Under the pieces are notes generated by a model. The model worked only from the letters and a program-made list of their open reading frames with translations. It did no database searches and was not told the DNA's origin. Of a stretch of 64,000 nucleotides of DNA, positions 34,321-46,570 are shown one piece after another (position 1 is the stretch's first letter; each line of letters opens with the position of its first letter). The translations under genes and the position numbers were made by a program. Source of the stretch: Dromiciops gliroides (taxonomy: Eukaryota; Chordata; Mammalia; Microbiotheria; Microbiotheriidae); NCBI RefSeq assembly GCF_019393635.1, contig NC_057861.1:375639815-375703814 (forward strand), read 5' to 3'.

Positions 34321-35690
34321 CTTTGAGCCACACAATGATAGGCTGTATATGTACATCAGACTCCATATCATTATATTCGAGGGTTCACATGACTCAATCA
34401 CTACCTTCTACTTTCTTTAATAATTAAAAATTCTGAATTCATTTTAAAATTGCAAGTTCTAGAGATAATCTAGTGATTATTTAATCTGAAACTTCAGTTA
34501 TGTATGAATTATCCATGATATGAAATAGTCATGATACAAGTTAATTTGAAACTACATTCATGAAATCTAGATCCGATTACAGAATGCATTTACTCATAGT
34601 ACAGAGCCAATAGAAATGATCAAAAAACATAATTTCTCTCACTCACAAACAACTACCTATTGAAACATTCTGTTTTGTATATTCCTGAAATTTCTGTGGC
34701 TTCAACCACAAAAATATGTATGTAAATATATTTTAAATAATTTAATGTCTCACAATCCCCCCCCAGTTGCTAGTAATTGAAAGAAAAAAAATTCAAGTAA
34801 AGGTAGTTCAAAAACTGATGCTTAAAAACTCATTGAAAAACAACACTTTAAAGGATAATATTCTGAGAGCTTACTTATCTAGGAATAAATTACCTATATA
34901 GAAATATGTGTGTATACATATCTATACATATCTATATGTGTGTGTATGCTTACACAGATGTACAAAATAATTAGACATTAAAGATAGAAAATGTGTTAAA
35001 ATAATTTAGATGATTATCTTTTTCAAGTGCTGAGGAATAATCTGTTAAAGAATAAAAAAAGAGTATATATTAAGTATTCTACCAAAAGTATTATATAAAT
35101 AGCTTAGAGAGATTCTAAAATCTATCAGAACAGACAAGGATGCTTGTTATCAGTAAAGTATTTCAGCATTAACTTTGGAAAAAAATTAATGATTTAATGC
35201 CTTTACAAATATTTACTTTTAGTTACAAAAAATAAGTTCTTTTATAAATCTATAATCTTCTTTAATTGTATCTTCCAGTTAACCAGGGAGACTTATTTCC
35301 AAATTGATAACTAATTTGAATTTATTTATTGTATTTTGGCAAAAAGGAGGTTGTATAATGTAAAGGTTCAAAAGTTCAGTGTGTCATTTAAGAAAAATTA
35401 CTAGCCTTTTTTCCCTAATAAATATGCAGATTATTGGAATAGAATGAAATTGGGAGTGAGTGGTAGGGGATGGTCATTAATTGAATACTGCATGTAAAAC
35501 AGTCATTTCTAAGCAAAAGATGCTTTACAATTTAAGGTAAATCTTCTTTTTAACATCTTATACACTAAAATCTAAAAAAAATAGATCTCTAACCATAATG
35601 TCATGGAATTAAATAAGCAAATACATAGATGGCTAAGATAAAATGGTCTTGTACTGGATTACAAAGACCAAGAGGACAGGTCTTAGATCT
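34321..35690. other. No recognised feature
   Basis: AT-rich. Contains a TATACA/TGTG-type simple stretch at 34905-34950. No gene was recognised. Confidence 0.45.
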
Positions 35691-36437
35691 TTTTCTTTTT
35701 TAATTTAGAATTTTTATTTTCACAAATTCCATGTAAAATGAATATTAGCATCATTTTTCTAAAAAACATTTTTGCTCCAAATTATATTCCTCACTCCCTC
35801 CCCACCCTCCCCTCAAAACTCAAGCAATTCAATATAAGTAATGCATGTTTAGTCAAGCAAAATATTTCCACATGTGAAAGAAAAGAAACAGAAACAAAAC
35901 TTCAGATAAAGTAACTAAGAGAAAAAAAATTATGCTTCAATCTGTATTCAGATAACACCAGTTCTTTCTCTGAAGATGGATTGCATTTTTCTTAAGTCCT
36001 TCATAGTTGTCTTGGATCATTGTATTGCTGAAAATAACTGTCATTCACAGCAAATCTTCTTACAATATTACTGTTATTTGTATACAGTACTTTGCATCCC
36101 CTCATGTAAGTCTTTTGAAGTTTTTCTGATAGCAATCTGCTCATCATTATTTTACAGAAAACTATATTTATTTAGTACTTTAAAGAGAGATTACCTTACA
36201 ATAAACTCATGAGTTTGATTATTGCAACAACAGTAATCAATAACACTTATATAGTACCTTATATCTGAAAAAGAGTTTTTTTTCACAATAGCCCAGCAAA
36301 GTACCATATATTTTATCATCACTATCATCAATCAATCCTCCTCCTCACCATCAGTACTCCTCATTAATCAATCCTCATCTTCATCAATCACTCAATGCCC
36401 ATCAATTAATTCTCTTTTTTATCCAATCATCATCAAT

Positions 36438-36893
36438 TGTGAGAATTGGAATGGCAACCCTGCTGGTGAGATGCTGTATGGAAGCTCTGCCATGAGGAGA
36501 AAGCATGTGATTTAGAGACCATGTTACTTTAGTTTCTGGAAGTTACATCTATAGAACCACCTATGGGACTTGTCAATCAGAGCTACCAGCCACTTAGCTT
36601 GGAGCTGTGTACGTGTGGATGGCCCTGTTTCCTGTTGGAGAGGAGGTTTCTGGGAGGAGGAAGAAGGGAGCGAGCTCTCTTTTGTGGGGACCTTGGGTGG
36701 AGTAAAGCTGAGATGCTGGTTCTCTGAGATAGATAAATGAAGGAATCTTGGCCTCTTTCTCTCTGATCACCAGATCCTAATGCACCTTAATAAATGCTTA
36801 AAAGTCTAAACTCTTGCTCAGGCTCCTGATTTATGGTGACCACTCATTATATTTTTAGACAGTTTAGCTAGAATTTTAGCCCCTTATATATAG
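36438..36893 (+). mobile_element. Solo LTR (fossil) inside half-L1
   Basis: Begins TGTGAGAATTGGAATGGC and contains AATAAATGCTTAAAAGTCTA (poly(A) signal) followed by a U5 reading GGTGACCACTCATTATATTT then TTAGACAGTTTAGCTAGAAT. This U5 matches that of the LTR at 4651-5023 closely, while the U3 parts differ more. The right end is approximate and no target duplication was found. It interrupts the minus-strand half-L1. Confidence 0.75.
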
Positions 36894-37297
36894 CAACTTT
36901 ACAAATCCAACAATCCATCATCATATACATCATGATAATCACCAACATCTTACATTTCTCTTGCTCTGCTTCAAAATTTTTTCACACATACTAATGCTAT
37001 CTGTTTCCTTCCATCCTATTTCCTCCCCAGGATATTTACTCTATTTTCTATCTTCTTTCACCCTTATCAAAAGCGTTTTGCTTCTGACTGCCCTCTCCCC
37101 CAATCTGACCTCCTTTCTTTCACCCCTCTCCACTTAGCCCCTTTCCCTCCTACTTTCTTGTAGGGTTACATATATTACCCAATTGAGTGTGTATGTTATT
37201 CCCTCTTTGAGCCAATTCTGGTGACAGTAAGCTTCACTCACTCCACTGCACCTCACCCATCATCTCCTTCACTCCAAAAGCTTTTTCTTGCTTCTTT

Positions 37298-37474
37298 CTT
37301 TCTCTTTCTTTCTTTCTTTTTTTCTTTCTTTCTTTTTGCGGGGCAATTGGGGTTAAGTGACTTGCCCAAGGTCACACAGCTAGTAAGTGTCAAGTGTCCG
37401 GATTTGAACTCAGATACTCCTGAATCCAGGATCCAGGGCTGGTGCTTTATCCACTGTGCTATCTAGCTGCCCCC
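37298..37474 (-). repeat. tRNA-derived marsupial SINE (minus) in half-L1
   Basis: Flanked by a perfect 14-bp duplication TTTCTTGCTTCTTT (37284-37297 and 37475-37488). The tail side is expanded to (CTTT)n, and the body contains a small internal duplication (ATCCAGGATCCAGGG). Confidence 0.95.
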
Positions 37475-38194
37475 TTTCTTGCTTCTTTATGCGAGATATT
37501 TTACCTCATTCCACCTCTCTTTTTCCCTTTTTTTAAAGTACTTTCTTCTCTAACCACTTAATTTTATTTTTGTTAAAGATATCATTCCTTTATACTCAAC
37601 TCACACCTGTGCCCTCTATATAAATAAACTTCATCCACCTGTCCTAATAATGAAAAAGTTCTTATAAATTACAAGTATCATATTCTCAGGTAGGCATGTT
37701 AACAGTTTAACCTTTTAATATCCCTTATGATTTCTTTTTCCAGTTTACCTTTTTATGCTCCTCTAGGTTCTTTTATTTGAAAGTCAAATTTTCTATTCAG
37801 CTCAGGTCTTTCATCATGCATGCTTGAAAGTCCTCTTTTTCATTGAAGTCCCATTTTTCCCCTGAAAGATTATATTCAGTTTTATTGGGTAGATATTCTT
37901 GCTTGTATTACCAGTTCCTTTGCCCTCTAGAATATCATATTAAAAACCCTGAGTTTCTTTAACATAGAAGCTGCTAGATCATGTGTTATCCTTGCTGTGG
38001 TTCCATGATACTTGAATTGTTTCTTCCTTGAGTTTTGAAATATTTTCTCCTTGACATGGGAGATCTGGAATTTGACTATAATTCCTGGAGGTTTTCATTT
38101 TGGGATGTCTTTCAGGAGGTGATTGGTTAATTCTTTAAATTTCTATTTTACCTTCTGCTTCTAGAATATCGGGGGAATTTTCCCTGATGATTTC

Positions 38195-38500
38195 TTAGAA
38201 GGTGATATCTAGGCTCTTTTTTTTTTTATTATGGCTTTCAGATAGTCCAAAAATTTTCAAATTATCTCTCCTAGATGTATTTTCCAAGTCAATTGTTTTT
38301 CCAAGGAAATATTTCACATTGCCTTCTATATTTCCATATTTTTTGTTTTGCTTTATTCTTTCTTGGTTTCTCATAAAATCATTACTTTCCATTTGCTCAA
38401 TCCTAACTTTTAAGCAATTATTTTCTTCAGAGAGCTTTTGTATCTCCTTTTCCACTTGGATTTTCAAGCTGTTGACTTTTGTTTTGTTTTGTTTTTTCAT
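38195..38500 (-). pseudogene. Half-L1 ORF1 fragment (coiled coil and start of RNA-binding domain)
   Basis: A 101-codon frame with a Lys/Glu-rich heptad-like coil (KVNSLKIQVEKEIQKLSEEN) followed by EGNVKYFLGKTIDLEN and SRRDNLKIFGL, the start of the ORF1 RNA-recognition-like domain. It matches 46570-46900 and 59059-59370. A frame change separates it from the N-terminal part, and the C-terminal part continues in other frames to the left. Confidence 0.85.
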
Positions 38501-39429
38501 GACCCTCCTGAATCATTCTCATTTCTCTTTCTGTTTTTTCCTCTACCACATATAATTTATCTTAAAAGTCCTTTTTGAGTGCTTCCGTGACTTGAGACCA
38601 ATTCATATTTCTCTTTGAAGTTTTGGATGTAGGAGCTTTAACTTTGTTATATTCTTCTGAGGGTATATTTTGATCTTCCTTGTCACATAAGTACCTTTCT
38701 AGGATCTGCATTATTTTTTATGTCTTCTCATTTTGCCAGCCTATTTCCTGACTTTTAATTCCTTAAAGTGGGGCACTTCTTCCAGGTCACACTGTCCCAA
38801 GATTCAGGGGGTCCCAGGTGGTATGATTTAGGGAGCAGCATGTTCTACACTCCCCTGGCCTGTGTTCTGGTTTGTAGTTAACCACAGGCCTGCTTGCTTT
38901 TTGACCTGGGAAAAGTAGTCTGTTTCATTGTAGTTGAAACCTCCAGTGTGCTGGCACCCCGCACCAACATGGACTGCTAATCAAGACTGCTTCCTGTTTT
39001 CAATCAGGGGCAACATAACAGAGTTCTGCCTCAGCACCAGTAGAGACCCCTGCAATCTCCACCCAGCCAAACACTCAACCCCCTCACCTATCCCTGAGCT
39101 AATTTACAGAACTTACTGCTGCCTCAGTTGATTCCAAGGCTCTGGAGCCCTGATTCTCTGGAGCTGTGCCTGGGTCTGCATGATGTGGCATGGATCTGCA
39201 TTCTACTCTCACCATGGTAAAACAGACCTTTGCCCCCAACCTTCCAAGCTGTCCCAGGCTAGAAAATGATCCCACCACATCCTCCCATGTGCCCCACTGC
39301 TCCGGGAATTGTCCCACAGCACCACTTGAAGATATTTGGAGGGATCCAGGGAACAGTTCTGAGTAGTCACCACCTTTCCTCCACCATCTTGGCTCTGCCC
39401 AGGTCCTACATCTGTAGGTTCCAGATAGT

Positions 39430-39665
39430 AATAGCACCTAACATTTATGTAGTGTTTGAAGAATTGCAAAGTACTTTGTAAATATCTCACTTTTTTCCTC
39501 ACACAACAACCCTGGGAAATAGATGCTACTATTACTTCTAATTTAGGGATCGGGGAACTCTGTTAAACAAAAGCTGTGAGTCTGTCACTATTAAAAGGCT
39601 AGTGAGTATCTGAAGCAGTATTTAAATTCAAGTCTTTCCTGATCCCATGATCAGTACTCCATCCC
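39430..39665 (-). repeat. MIR
   Basis: Reverse complement of MIR: AATAGCACCTAACATTTATG, TGCAAAGTACTTTGTAAATA, CACACAACAACCCTGGGAAA and TCAAGTCTTTCCTGATCCCA. Confidence 0.75.
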
Positions 39666-42400
39666 TTGGATCACCTGACTGTTTATATAACTTGGTTACA
39701 TCACTTAAATTCCTTGCCCTCTGCTCCTTCATATGTAAAATAAAAGGTTTCTTTCTGATGAATGCAGTAGACTATTGGTGTAAAACTCAAATAGAAATGA
39801 GAACCACTAAAGCATATCTAAAGATGGTTGCCAGCAGCATAAGACTTTTACAAATCTTATAATTCAATTATCTATGTTCTATTGTACTTTTATTTGTCAT
39901 ATATTTCTCAAATACATTTTAATCTGTTTCTGGTTATCATCTGTAGGTCCCATAATTTACACATCTACTTTAGAAGACCAACGGATGATAAGATAGATAT
40001 TTGATACCTTTTGGTACAGAGATAGTATACTGAAATTAGAGAATGACATGTAACTTTTTAAATTGACCAATGTATTGATTTATTTCATTTGACAATACTT
40101 ATTTTTTGTATAATGGCATTTCTATGTAGGGATGTTAACATAATATATAAAAAATATTTTTATGTTAGAGCACAAAAATTAGAATTTTTGGTTTCATTTA
40201 ATTTACCCTGGATTTCTAAATAATGGAAGCTAATTGCTTTATTTTAAGCATCTTTTTGTTCTCAATATATCAAAATATTTCTGATTATTCATTGTCAATA
40301 AGCTCAAAACAAAAGTAGGAAACAATAAATATAAAAAAATAATTGGATGAGATAATCTCTAAGGTCCACTCTAGCTTTCAAATTGTTTTTGATCTCCAAC
40401 AGTATTTAAGTAGGGACTTATTGTAGTCCATTCACTTCTAGAAAAGAATATTGTGAAAAGCTGATGAGTTGGTTTATTGAATAAGCATATAATAAAATAA
40501 ATATTTACTTTAGTATCTATTTTGGATTTTCTGTGTGTATGTGTATGGATATATCCATATGAATATGTATAGGTATGCATATATATGTGTGTGTGTGTGT
40601 GTATGTATCTACAAACATATATATATGTATGTGGATGCATATCTACATATATATGTGTGTACATGTGTTTCTAAGTGTATCCCTTTCTTATTTTACAACT
40701 CATAAATGGGTTTAGTTATGTGATTTTGTTAAAATATTGGATCAAAATGGCCTTTTGACATTTGTTCACAACTAATTTGTAGCTTATTATCATGGCCAAA
40801 GGTTCAGAAAGATTATATAACATACCTAAAATAACAATACTAATGGGGATCAATTACAGGATTTATGTCACATTCTTCAAGATTCCAGAGTCTATTCACT
40901 GTACCAGAGCTCATCTCAAAAGATTTTAAAAATATATGGGGGAACATACACAAGAAATATTGCATTATAAATTTGATTCATATTTTAGAAAGTCACTAGA
41001 TATGAAGATGTCAAGATTTTCTTAGTTCATATTAACAAAATAATTGATGTTTCCACTCAAGCAGTTTTACACATGAAATGTGTTTCTTAAAATATTCCTA
41101 TGCTAACTACTTAGTAAATATTAAAATATTATACAATTTAAAATAAAATGTGTATTTATAAGTTTAGGAAGAAATTAAGAAAGTCATGGAAAACACTAAA
41201 ATTACATTGTACTGATACCAGAAATCCAAAGGTCCTCCAAATCATGTCTGCCCCTAAGTGTGATAGGGCTACCTATAACTATTACCATAAGTGACAGCAC
41301 TGTTAAGCTAAGCATTAATCTCGCTTTATATTTCATTATTGACAATTGCTCTAGGGAAGTTTTAACTGGAAAACTGTGGAAAACATTTCCCTATTCCATT
41401 CTGCTTAAGTAGGAAAAACACCCCCGTAAAAATGAGAGATCAAAGCCAAATTTCCTCTTTTTTTCTGAACAGAAATGGTCTATATTGCATTATTAAGGTA
41501 ATTTGTATGAATATCTTATGACTGTAGTTTTTCTGTTTAAGATGAGTAACACATTATATAAAGTACATTATGACTTTGATATGACAAGGTAAACATGACA
41601 AATATATTATTGTTATATTTTAAGTTCTTTCCTCCTATTACTCTTTTGCCACTTTTCTGACTCCTCTAACTCCACCATGCCCCCAAAACTCTCTCCTACA
41701 TGTACACACTAAATGAAAGGAACTCTACTAAAATTACTGAATTTTGGAGTTTGAAGGGATTTCACAGGCTACCTCATAATTTTAAAATATCACCTCTATA
41801 ATATATCTGATAAATAAAAGTGTGTTATAAATGTCTAACAACAATTTATGTAAATAAAAGAAGGGAAAGTTTGGGAGTAAACAATTTAAGTTTAAGCTTG
41901 AGCATTAAGATTTTCATCCAATTTCTTAAGTCTAGACAATTAAATCAGCAATAAATTAAGCATGATTTGTAGTATTTGCTGATTTCTGAGGTATAAATTC
42001 TTGCCACTGAAAATTTTAGGATTGGTTCTCATAAGTCAATTTAATTTGGCTCTAGGACACCCCTTAGTCATCATCATTCCATCTCTATTTTTAAGCTTCT
42101 AGTCAAAGGGAAAAACGTGAATTCCCAAAGCATCTCATTCCACTTTTGGATTGCTTTAAATGTTAGCAAGTTTGTCTTTATATTTTACCTAAATACAATG
42201 TTCTGTAATATCTAACAATTGCTCCTAGATCTACCTTCTAGAACATGTCCAATTTTTTTTCTTATATTAGCATATTTCAGATGTTTAATGAAATATATTA
42301 TGTCCTCTCAGTCTCTTTATCTACAAGTTACTTCTTTGTAGTTCCTTCATTAGGTCCTCATATGGTATAATCTCTGGTCTAATGACTATACTATTAAAAT
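39666..42400. other. No gene recognised
   Basis: AT-rich. 40530-40665 is a TG/TA-rich microsatellite-like stretch (TGTGTGTGTGTGTATGTATC). 40800-40915 may hold a weak MIR. 41745-41800 looks like a common old repeat start (GGAGTTTGAAGGGATTTCAC). The rest is unassigned. Confidence 0.4.
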
Positions 42401-43214
42401 GTGGGACTATGAATGCACAGCCAAGATGGTAAAGGAAAGGCAGTAACTTTCCTAAGCAATTCCCAAAACCCTCCCAAAAACTTTTTAAAAAATGCCATCA
42501 GTCAATTCCTGGAGCAGTAGAACCCGCAAAATGACAGAATGAAATAATTTTCCTACCAAAGACAACTTATATGGTCAGTAGGTCAGGTCTGTCATACCTT
42601 GGAGAGAGTGGAGCACAGTCCATCACTGTCCTCAACAACACAGAACTGTTCTCAGTTAAGCAGAAGCAGGCCTTGGCAGTTACTGAATCAGCAGCTTCAG
42701 TGGCTGCTTCTGGAGCTCTTAGCCCACAGATGATCAGAAGGAGATTACAGTGGTCTCTTTGCTAGCACTAGGGCTGGACTCTGTTGCTTTGCCCATACTT
42801 GGATAGAGGTGATAGTTCCAGCATGGGGAGGGGGGACCACTAAGACACCAGAGCTTACAGCTTCAGTGGCTGGAGATCCTCATCACAGTTGCATAGTAGA
42901 AAAGAATACTTGTGGCCTCTCACAGACCAGACCATAGACCAGTAGAGTAGTAAACACATCTTTCCTTAGATCATACTACTTTTGAATAACTGAAAACTTA
43001 TAGGTCCCTAGAAGTATCTTTGAAATTAGCTAAATAACCCCCCTGAAGCATAAGACAGTGAGCCAGCCACAAAAATGAGAAAACAGCAGAAACTTTTAAA
43101 ACTTCTGACCGTAGAATGTTACTATGGTGAAAGGGAAGCTCAAAACATACATTCAGAAGAAGATAACAAAATTGAAGGTCATATATAGAAAGCCTCCAAG
43201 AAGAGTATGAATTG

Positions 43215-43217
43215 TTC

Positions 43218-43280
<63 letters not shown>

Positions 43281-43448
43281 TATATACATATATATATACA
43301 TATGCATATGTGTATGTATATACATGCATACATATATATGTGTGTGTGTATATGTATATATGTGTGAATATGTACATATATGTGTGTATGTGTATACATA
43401 CATATTTATATACATATATATCTATATCTATATCTATCTATCTACATA
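43215..43448 (+). repeat. Compound microsatellite (TA)n(TG)n(CATA)n(TCTA)n
   Basis: (TA)n at 43218-43240, (TG)n at 43241-43276, then about 150 bases of mixed TATACA/TGTG, ending in (TATC)n next to the LTR. Confidence 0.95.
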
Positions 43449-44041
43449 TGTAGGGTTCAATTTTTAATTGGGGAGTGTTAGTTATGCAGTTCATCGCAAT
43501 ATTGGGGCAAGGAAGTAGACTGACAGCCTCCCTCAAAAACAGAACAGGATTTATTAACAAGAACAAACTTAAAAACACAAGAAAGATCAGTAGAATTAAG
43601 GGAAAGGAAATAAAATGGGGGAAGGAAAATGATACAGCCTGAATAACACCACTACCCAGGAATCAGCTGAGAACACAAGACTGCATCCTGCCGCTTTCCA
43701 GCTTCAAGCTAGAATAGTGAACCTCCTCCCTTCTTCCCAGCAGACCCCAAGCAGACCACACACAGCCCCAAGCCAATTGGCTGTCAGCCCTGACTGACAG
43801 TCACATGACTGCCCTCACTGGGCTTCCAGTCATTATAATTTTGCCAGGCCAATGTAGGCCTCAGTGAGTGGTGATGACATGAGGTTCCAGTGCCATGGCA
43901 ACAGCTACAACCAGTGGGTGGAACACCATGCAGTTTGCGGAGGCACTGCACCTGAGCCCCAGGCCAGTGCATGCCAGGGTTTTTAAAATTCTAGCCAAAA
44001 GATGGGGTCACAAAACCTCAAATAACAATTAATTCTTTACA
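43449..44041 (-). mobile_element. Solo LTR (fossil)
   Basis: 593 bp, TG at 43449 and CA at 44040-44041. On the minus strand it has a GC-richer U3 with CCAATTGGC (near 43775-43783), an AATAAA poly(A) signal (complement at about 43548-43553) and a U5 ending ATTGAACCCTACA. No internal viral region is adjacent. It differs from the families at 3664 and 4651. A 9-bp direct repeat TATGAATTG lies outside the LTR plus the adjoining microsatellite (43206-43214 and 44044-44052). Confidence 0.7.
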
Positions 44042-45269
44042 TATATGAATTGCACCATAATAAATTACTATAGTGATCTAGCATATGATAAAACTAAAGG
44101 CCAAAGCATTTCAAATAAATACTCATTTCTTAAAAAAAAAAATCTGCTGGTAAAACTGGAAAATGGTATGACAAAAACTAGGTAGAGATCAACATCTCAC
44201 ACCATATACCAAAATAAGTTCAAAATGGGTTCATGATTTACACATAAAAGGTGATACCATAGCAAATTAAAAGAACATGGGATAGTTCATCTGTCAAATT
44301 TATAGGCAAGGGAAGAATATATAACCAAAGAAGATAGAGTATTACAAAATATAGAATAGATAATTATTGTTCTATAAAATTAAAAAGTATTTTTACAAAC
44401 AAAACCAATACAACCAAAATTATAAGGAAAGTAGAAAACTAGGAAAAAAAATTACCAAGTAACTATTATAAAAGCTTCATTTCTCAAATATATAGAGAAC
44501 TGAATCAAATTTATAATACAACTTATTCCCCAATTGAGAAGTGGTCAAAGGATATGAATAGACAGTTTTCTGAAAAAGAAATCAAAGTATCTCTAGTCAT
44601 ATAAAACATGCTCTGAGTCACTTTTCATCAGAGAAATACCAATTAAAACAACTCTGAGATATCACCTCATACTTAGCAGAGAAGCTAATATGACAAAAAA
44701 GGAAAATGCTCAATGTTGAAGTTCTTTTGGGGATGTCTATAGAAAGCCCATCAAATGATGAATAGCTAAACAAGCTCTGGTATATGATTGCAATTAAATA
44801 TTGTTCTGTTATAAGAAATGAAGGCAAGATGATTTCAGAAAAAGCTGGGAAGACTTGCATGAACTGCTGTATAGTAAAATGAACAAAATGAGAACGTTGT
44901 ACACATTAACAGCAATATTGTTCAATGAAGAACTGGGAATGCCAGACATTCTCAGCAATACAATGATGCAAGACAATTCCAAAAGACTAATGATGAAGCA
45001 CATTATCTGCCTCCAGAGAAAATTCATAATGATTTAACATAGACTGAAGCATGATGTTTTTCACTTTCTTTCATTCATTTCTTTTATCTGTGTCTTCTGA
45101 TGGAAAATGACAAATACAGAAATGTTTGAATAATTGTACATGCATAACCTCTATCTGATTGTTTACTGCATCAAGGAGCTGGTGGGGAAGGAGGGAAAGA
45201 AGAAGGGATATAATTTGAAACTCAAAACTTTAAATAAAAATATTAATCAAAAAGTTAAAATAACAATGC

Positions 45270-45569
45270 AATATTCTCCCACCCCCCCTAAAAAAAAGTA
45301 CAATTGGATAAATGAAAAAGGGGGTGGAAAAGCTCACTGAAGAAAATAATTCCTTAAAAATTAGAATTGAGAAAATGGAAGCTAATGACTTTATAAGATA
45401 TCAAGAAACAACAAAACAAAACCAAAAGAATGAAATTTGAATGTGAAATTTCTAATTAGAAATACAATTGACCTGTAAAATAGAGCCAGTAGAAATGATT
45501 TTAAAGTTATTTGACTACCTAAATATCATAATAAAACAAAGAGCCTATACATTATCTTTAAAGAAATTA
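45270..45569 (+). mobile_element. Half-L1 ORF1 fragment, left part of an element split by another
   Basis: Text equivalent to ENNSLKIRIEKMEANDF and the QETTKQNQKNE region of ORF1, then to the RAYT / LQEII segment. It stops at AAGAAATTA (45561-45569), where the next half-L1 begins. Its continuation is at 49487. The 5' part is missing. Confidence 0.75.
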
Positions 45570-46348
45570 TCAGCGGTTGAGCCAAGATGGTGGAGGAAAG
45601 ACATTAAATGCATAGAGCTCCTGATACAATCACTCCAAAAATAGCAATAAAAGAAACTTTGGAGCAGAAAAACACGCAAAATTATGGGCTGAGAATTTTA
45701 TCCAGTTATCGATAGATTTCAGGGGGCTGTGCTGGGCCACGAATAAAGCCTAACCCCTCAATTGGGCCAACAGACCAGACACCCACCCAAGGAATTTGCC
45801 CCAGTGCCTCTGCATCGGCTTCAGTACTGGTGTCTTCAGGAACTGAGCGCATGGTCAGTTGAATGGCTGGCCTAGGGGGGTAATTGCAGGGGTAGCAGTG
45901 GACTGGGGTGAAGGATTTGACTGTCCCACTCCAGCAGGGAACCAGGAAGAAATCCTGAGTGGAGGGAGGCCCAGGTAGGGGAGGGGAGCAGGGGAGCAGG
46001 CTCATCAGAAGCTAAGAACCGCACCACAGAAAGTTTTGGTGGCTGGTTGCTTCGGTTTGAGGTTATCTCGGGACCAGAGAACAGGCCAGGTGAGACTAAA
46101 ACCTGCCCCCCCCCCAAACCAAAACACCTTGGACCCTTTGAAGCAGAGCTTAGAAGCAGCCCCACCCCCACCCCTCCGCCACCCCCCCCCCCCCCCAGTG
46201 GAGAGTTTAAAATCAAAGAAAAGCAAGGCCAGACAGACTGAGAAGAAGCCTAATCATCCCCCAGGCCACACTGTAGCTCAAACAGTGTGTCCTGGAAGCA
46301 GCGCCACACTTTAAGAAGGAGTTAAAAGCCAAGAAATAGTAAGCCAGG

Positions 46349-46570
46349 ATGAGTAGGCAGAGAAAGCAGAACACCATCAAAAACTTCTTTGGGGATAAGG
46401 TAGACCACAATACAACCTCAGAAGAAGAAGATAATAACAGGGTCAAAGCTCCAACATCCAAAGCTTCCAAAAAAAATATGAACTGGTCTCGGGCCATGGA
46501 AACTCTCAAATGGGAAGTTGAACAGAAAGTAGAAGAAATAGAAAGAAGATGTAGAGAAAGGGAAAAATAA
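46349..46570 (+). pseudogene. Half-L1 ORF1, N-terminal part
   Basis: 73 codons from ATG, starting MSRQRKQNTIKNFFGDK and ending in an acidic/basic coil (EVEQKVEEIERRCREREK). A frame change at the A-run GGGAAAAATAA puts the rest of ORF1 in the next frame, where an ATG overlaps the stop (TAATG). Comparison with the copies at 58541 and 38500 suggests one original ORF1. Confidence 0.8.

Larger units (their letters stand above)
35700..39400 (-). mobile_element. Half-L1 (minus), subfamily A, near full length with two insertions
   Basis: Read leftwards from 39400: 5' end with GAGCCAAGATGGTGGAGGAA (complement at 39381-39395), a GC-richer 5' UTR to about 38650, ORF1 remnants (38640 to about 37960), a purine-rich spacer, a short ORF2 C-terminal piece at 36100-36170 and the 3' UTR to about 35705. 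Endonuclease and reverse transcriptase sequence is missing. A solo LTR (36438-36893) and a SINE (37298-37474) were inserted later. Half-L1 elements (HAL1 type) are known in therian mammals and are mobilised by L1 in trans. Confidence 0.8.
42405..45265 (+). mobile_element. L1-type element: 5' UTR and ORF1 start joined to ORF2 C-terminus and 3' UTR
   Basis: 5' end AGCCAAGATGGTAAAGG at 42419-42435, then a 5' UTR similar to that at 57850-58538 (both have CAATTCCTGGAGCA and TTTTCC...CCAAAGACAACTTA). An ORF1 start follows at 43075 (ATGAGAAAACAGCAGAAA). Sequence resumes at about 44053 with ORF2 C-terminal text (DKTKG-like to NEGKMISEKAGKTCMNCC-type remnants), and the 3' UTR ends near 45265. A block of microsatellite and LTR sequence lies between (43215-44043). 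Most of ORF1 and the EN/RT domains are absent. Confidence 0.7.

Noticed and set aside
36438-36893. Target duplication for this LTR
   Set aside because: CAAT precedes it and another CAAT lies about 20 bases beyond the apparent right end, but the surrounding DNA is full of CAATCAATC repeats, so it is not convincing.
43179-43467. Overlapping frames of Tyr-Ile, Cys-Val and His-Thr repeats
   Set aside because: They are translations of the compound microsatellite.
45706-46314. Several Pro- or Gly-rich frames on both strands
   Set aside because: They are a product of the GC-rich half-L1 5' UTR with its C-run (46182-46198).
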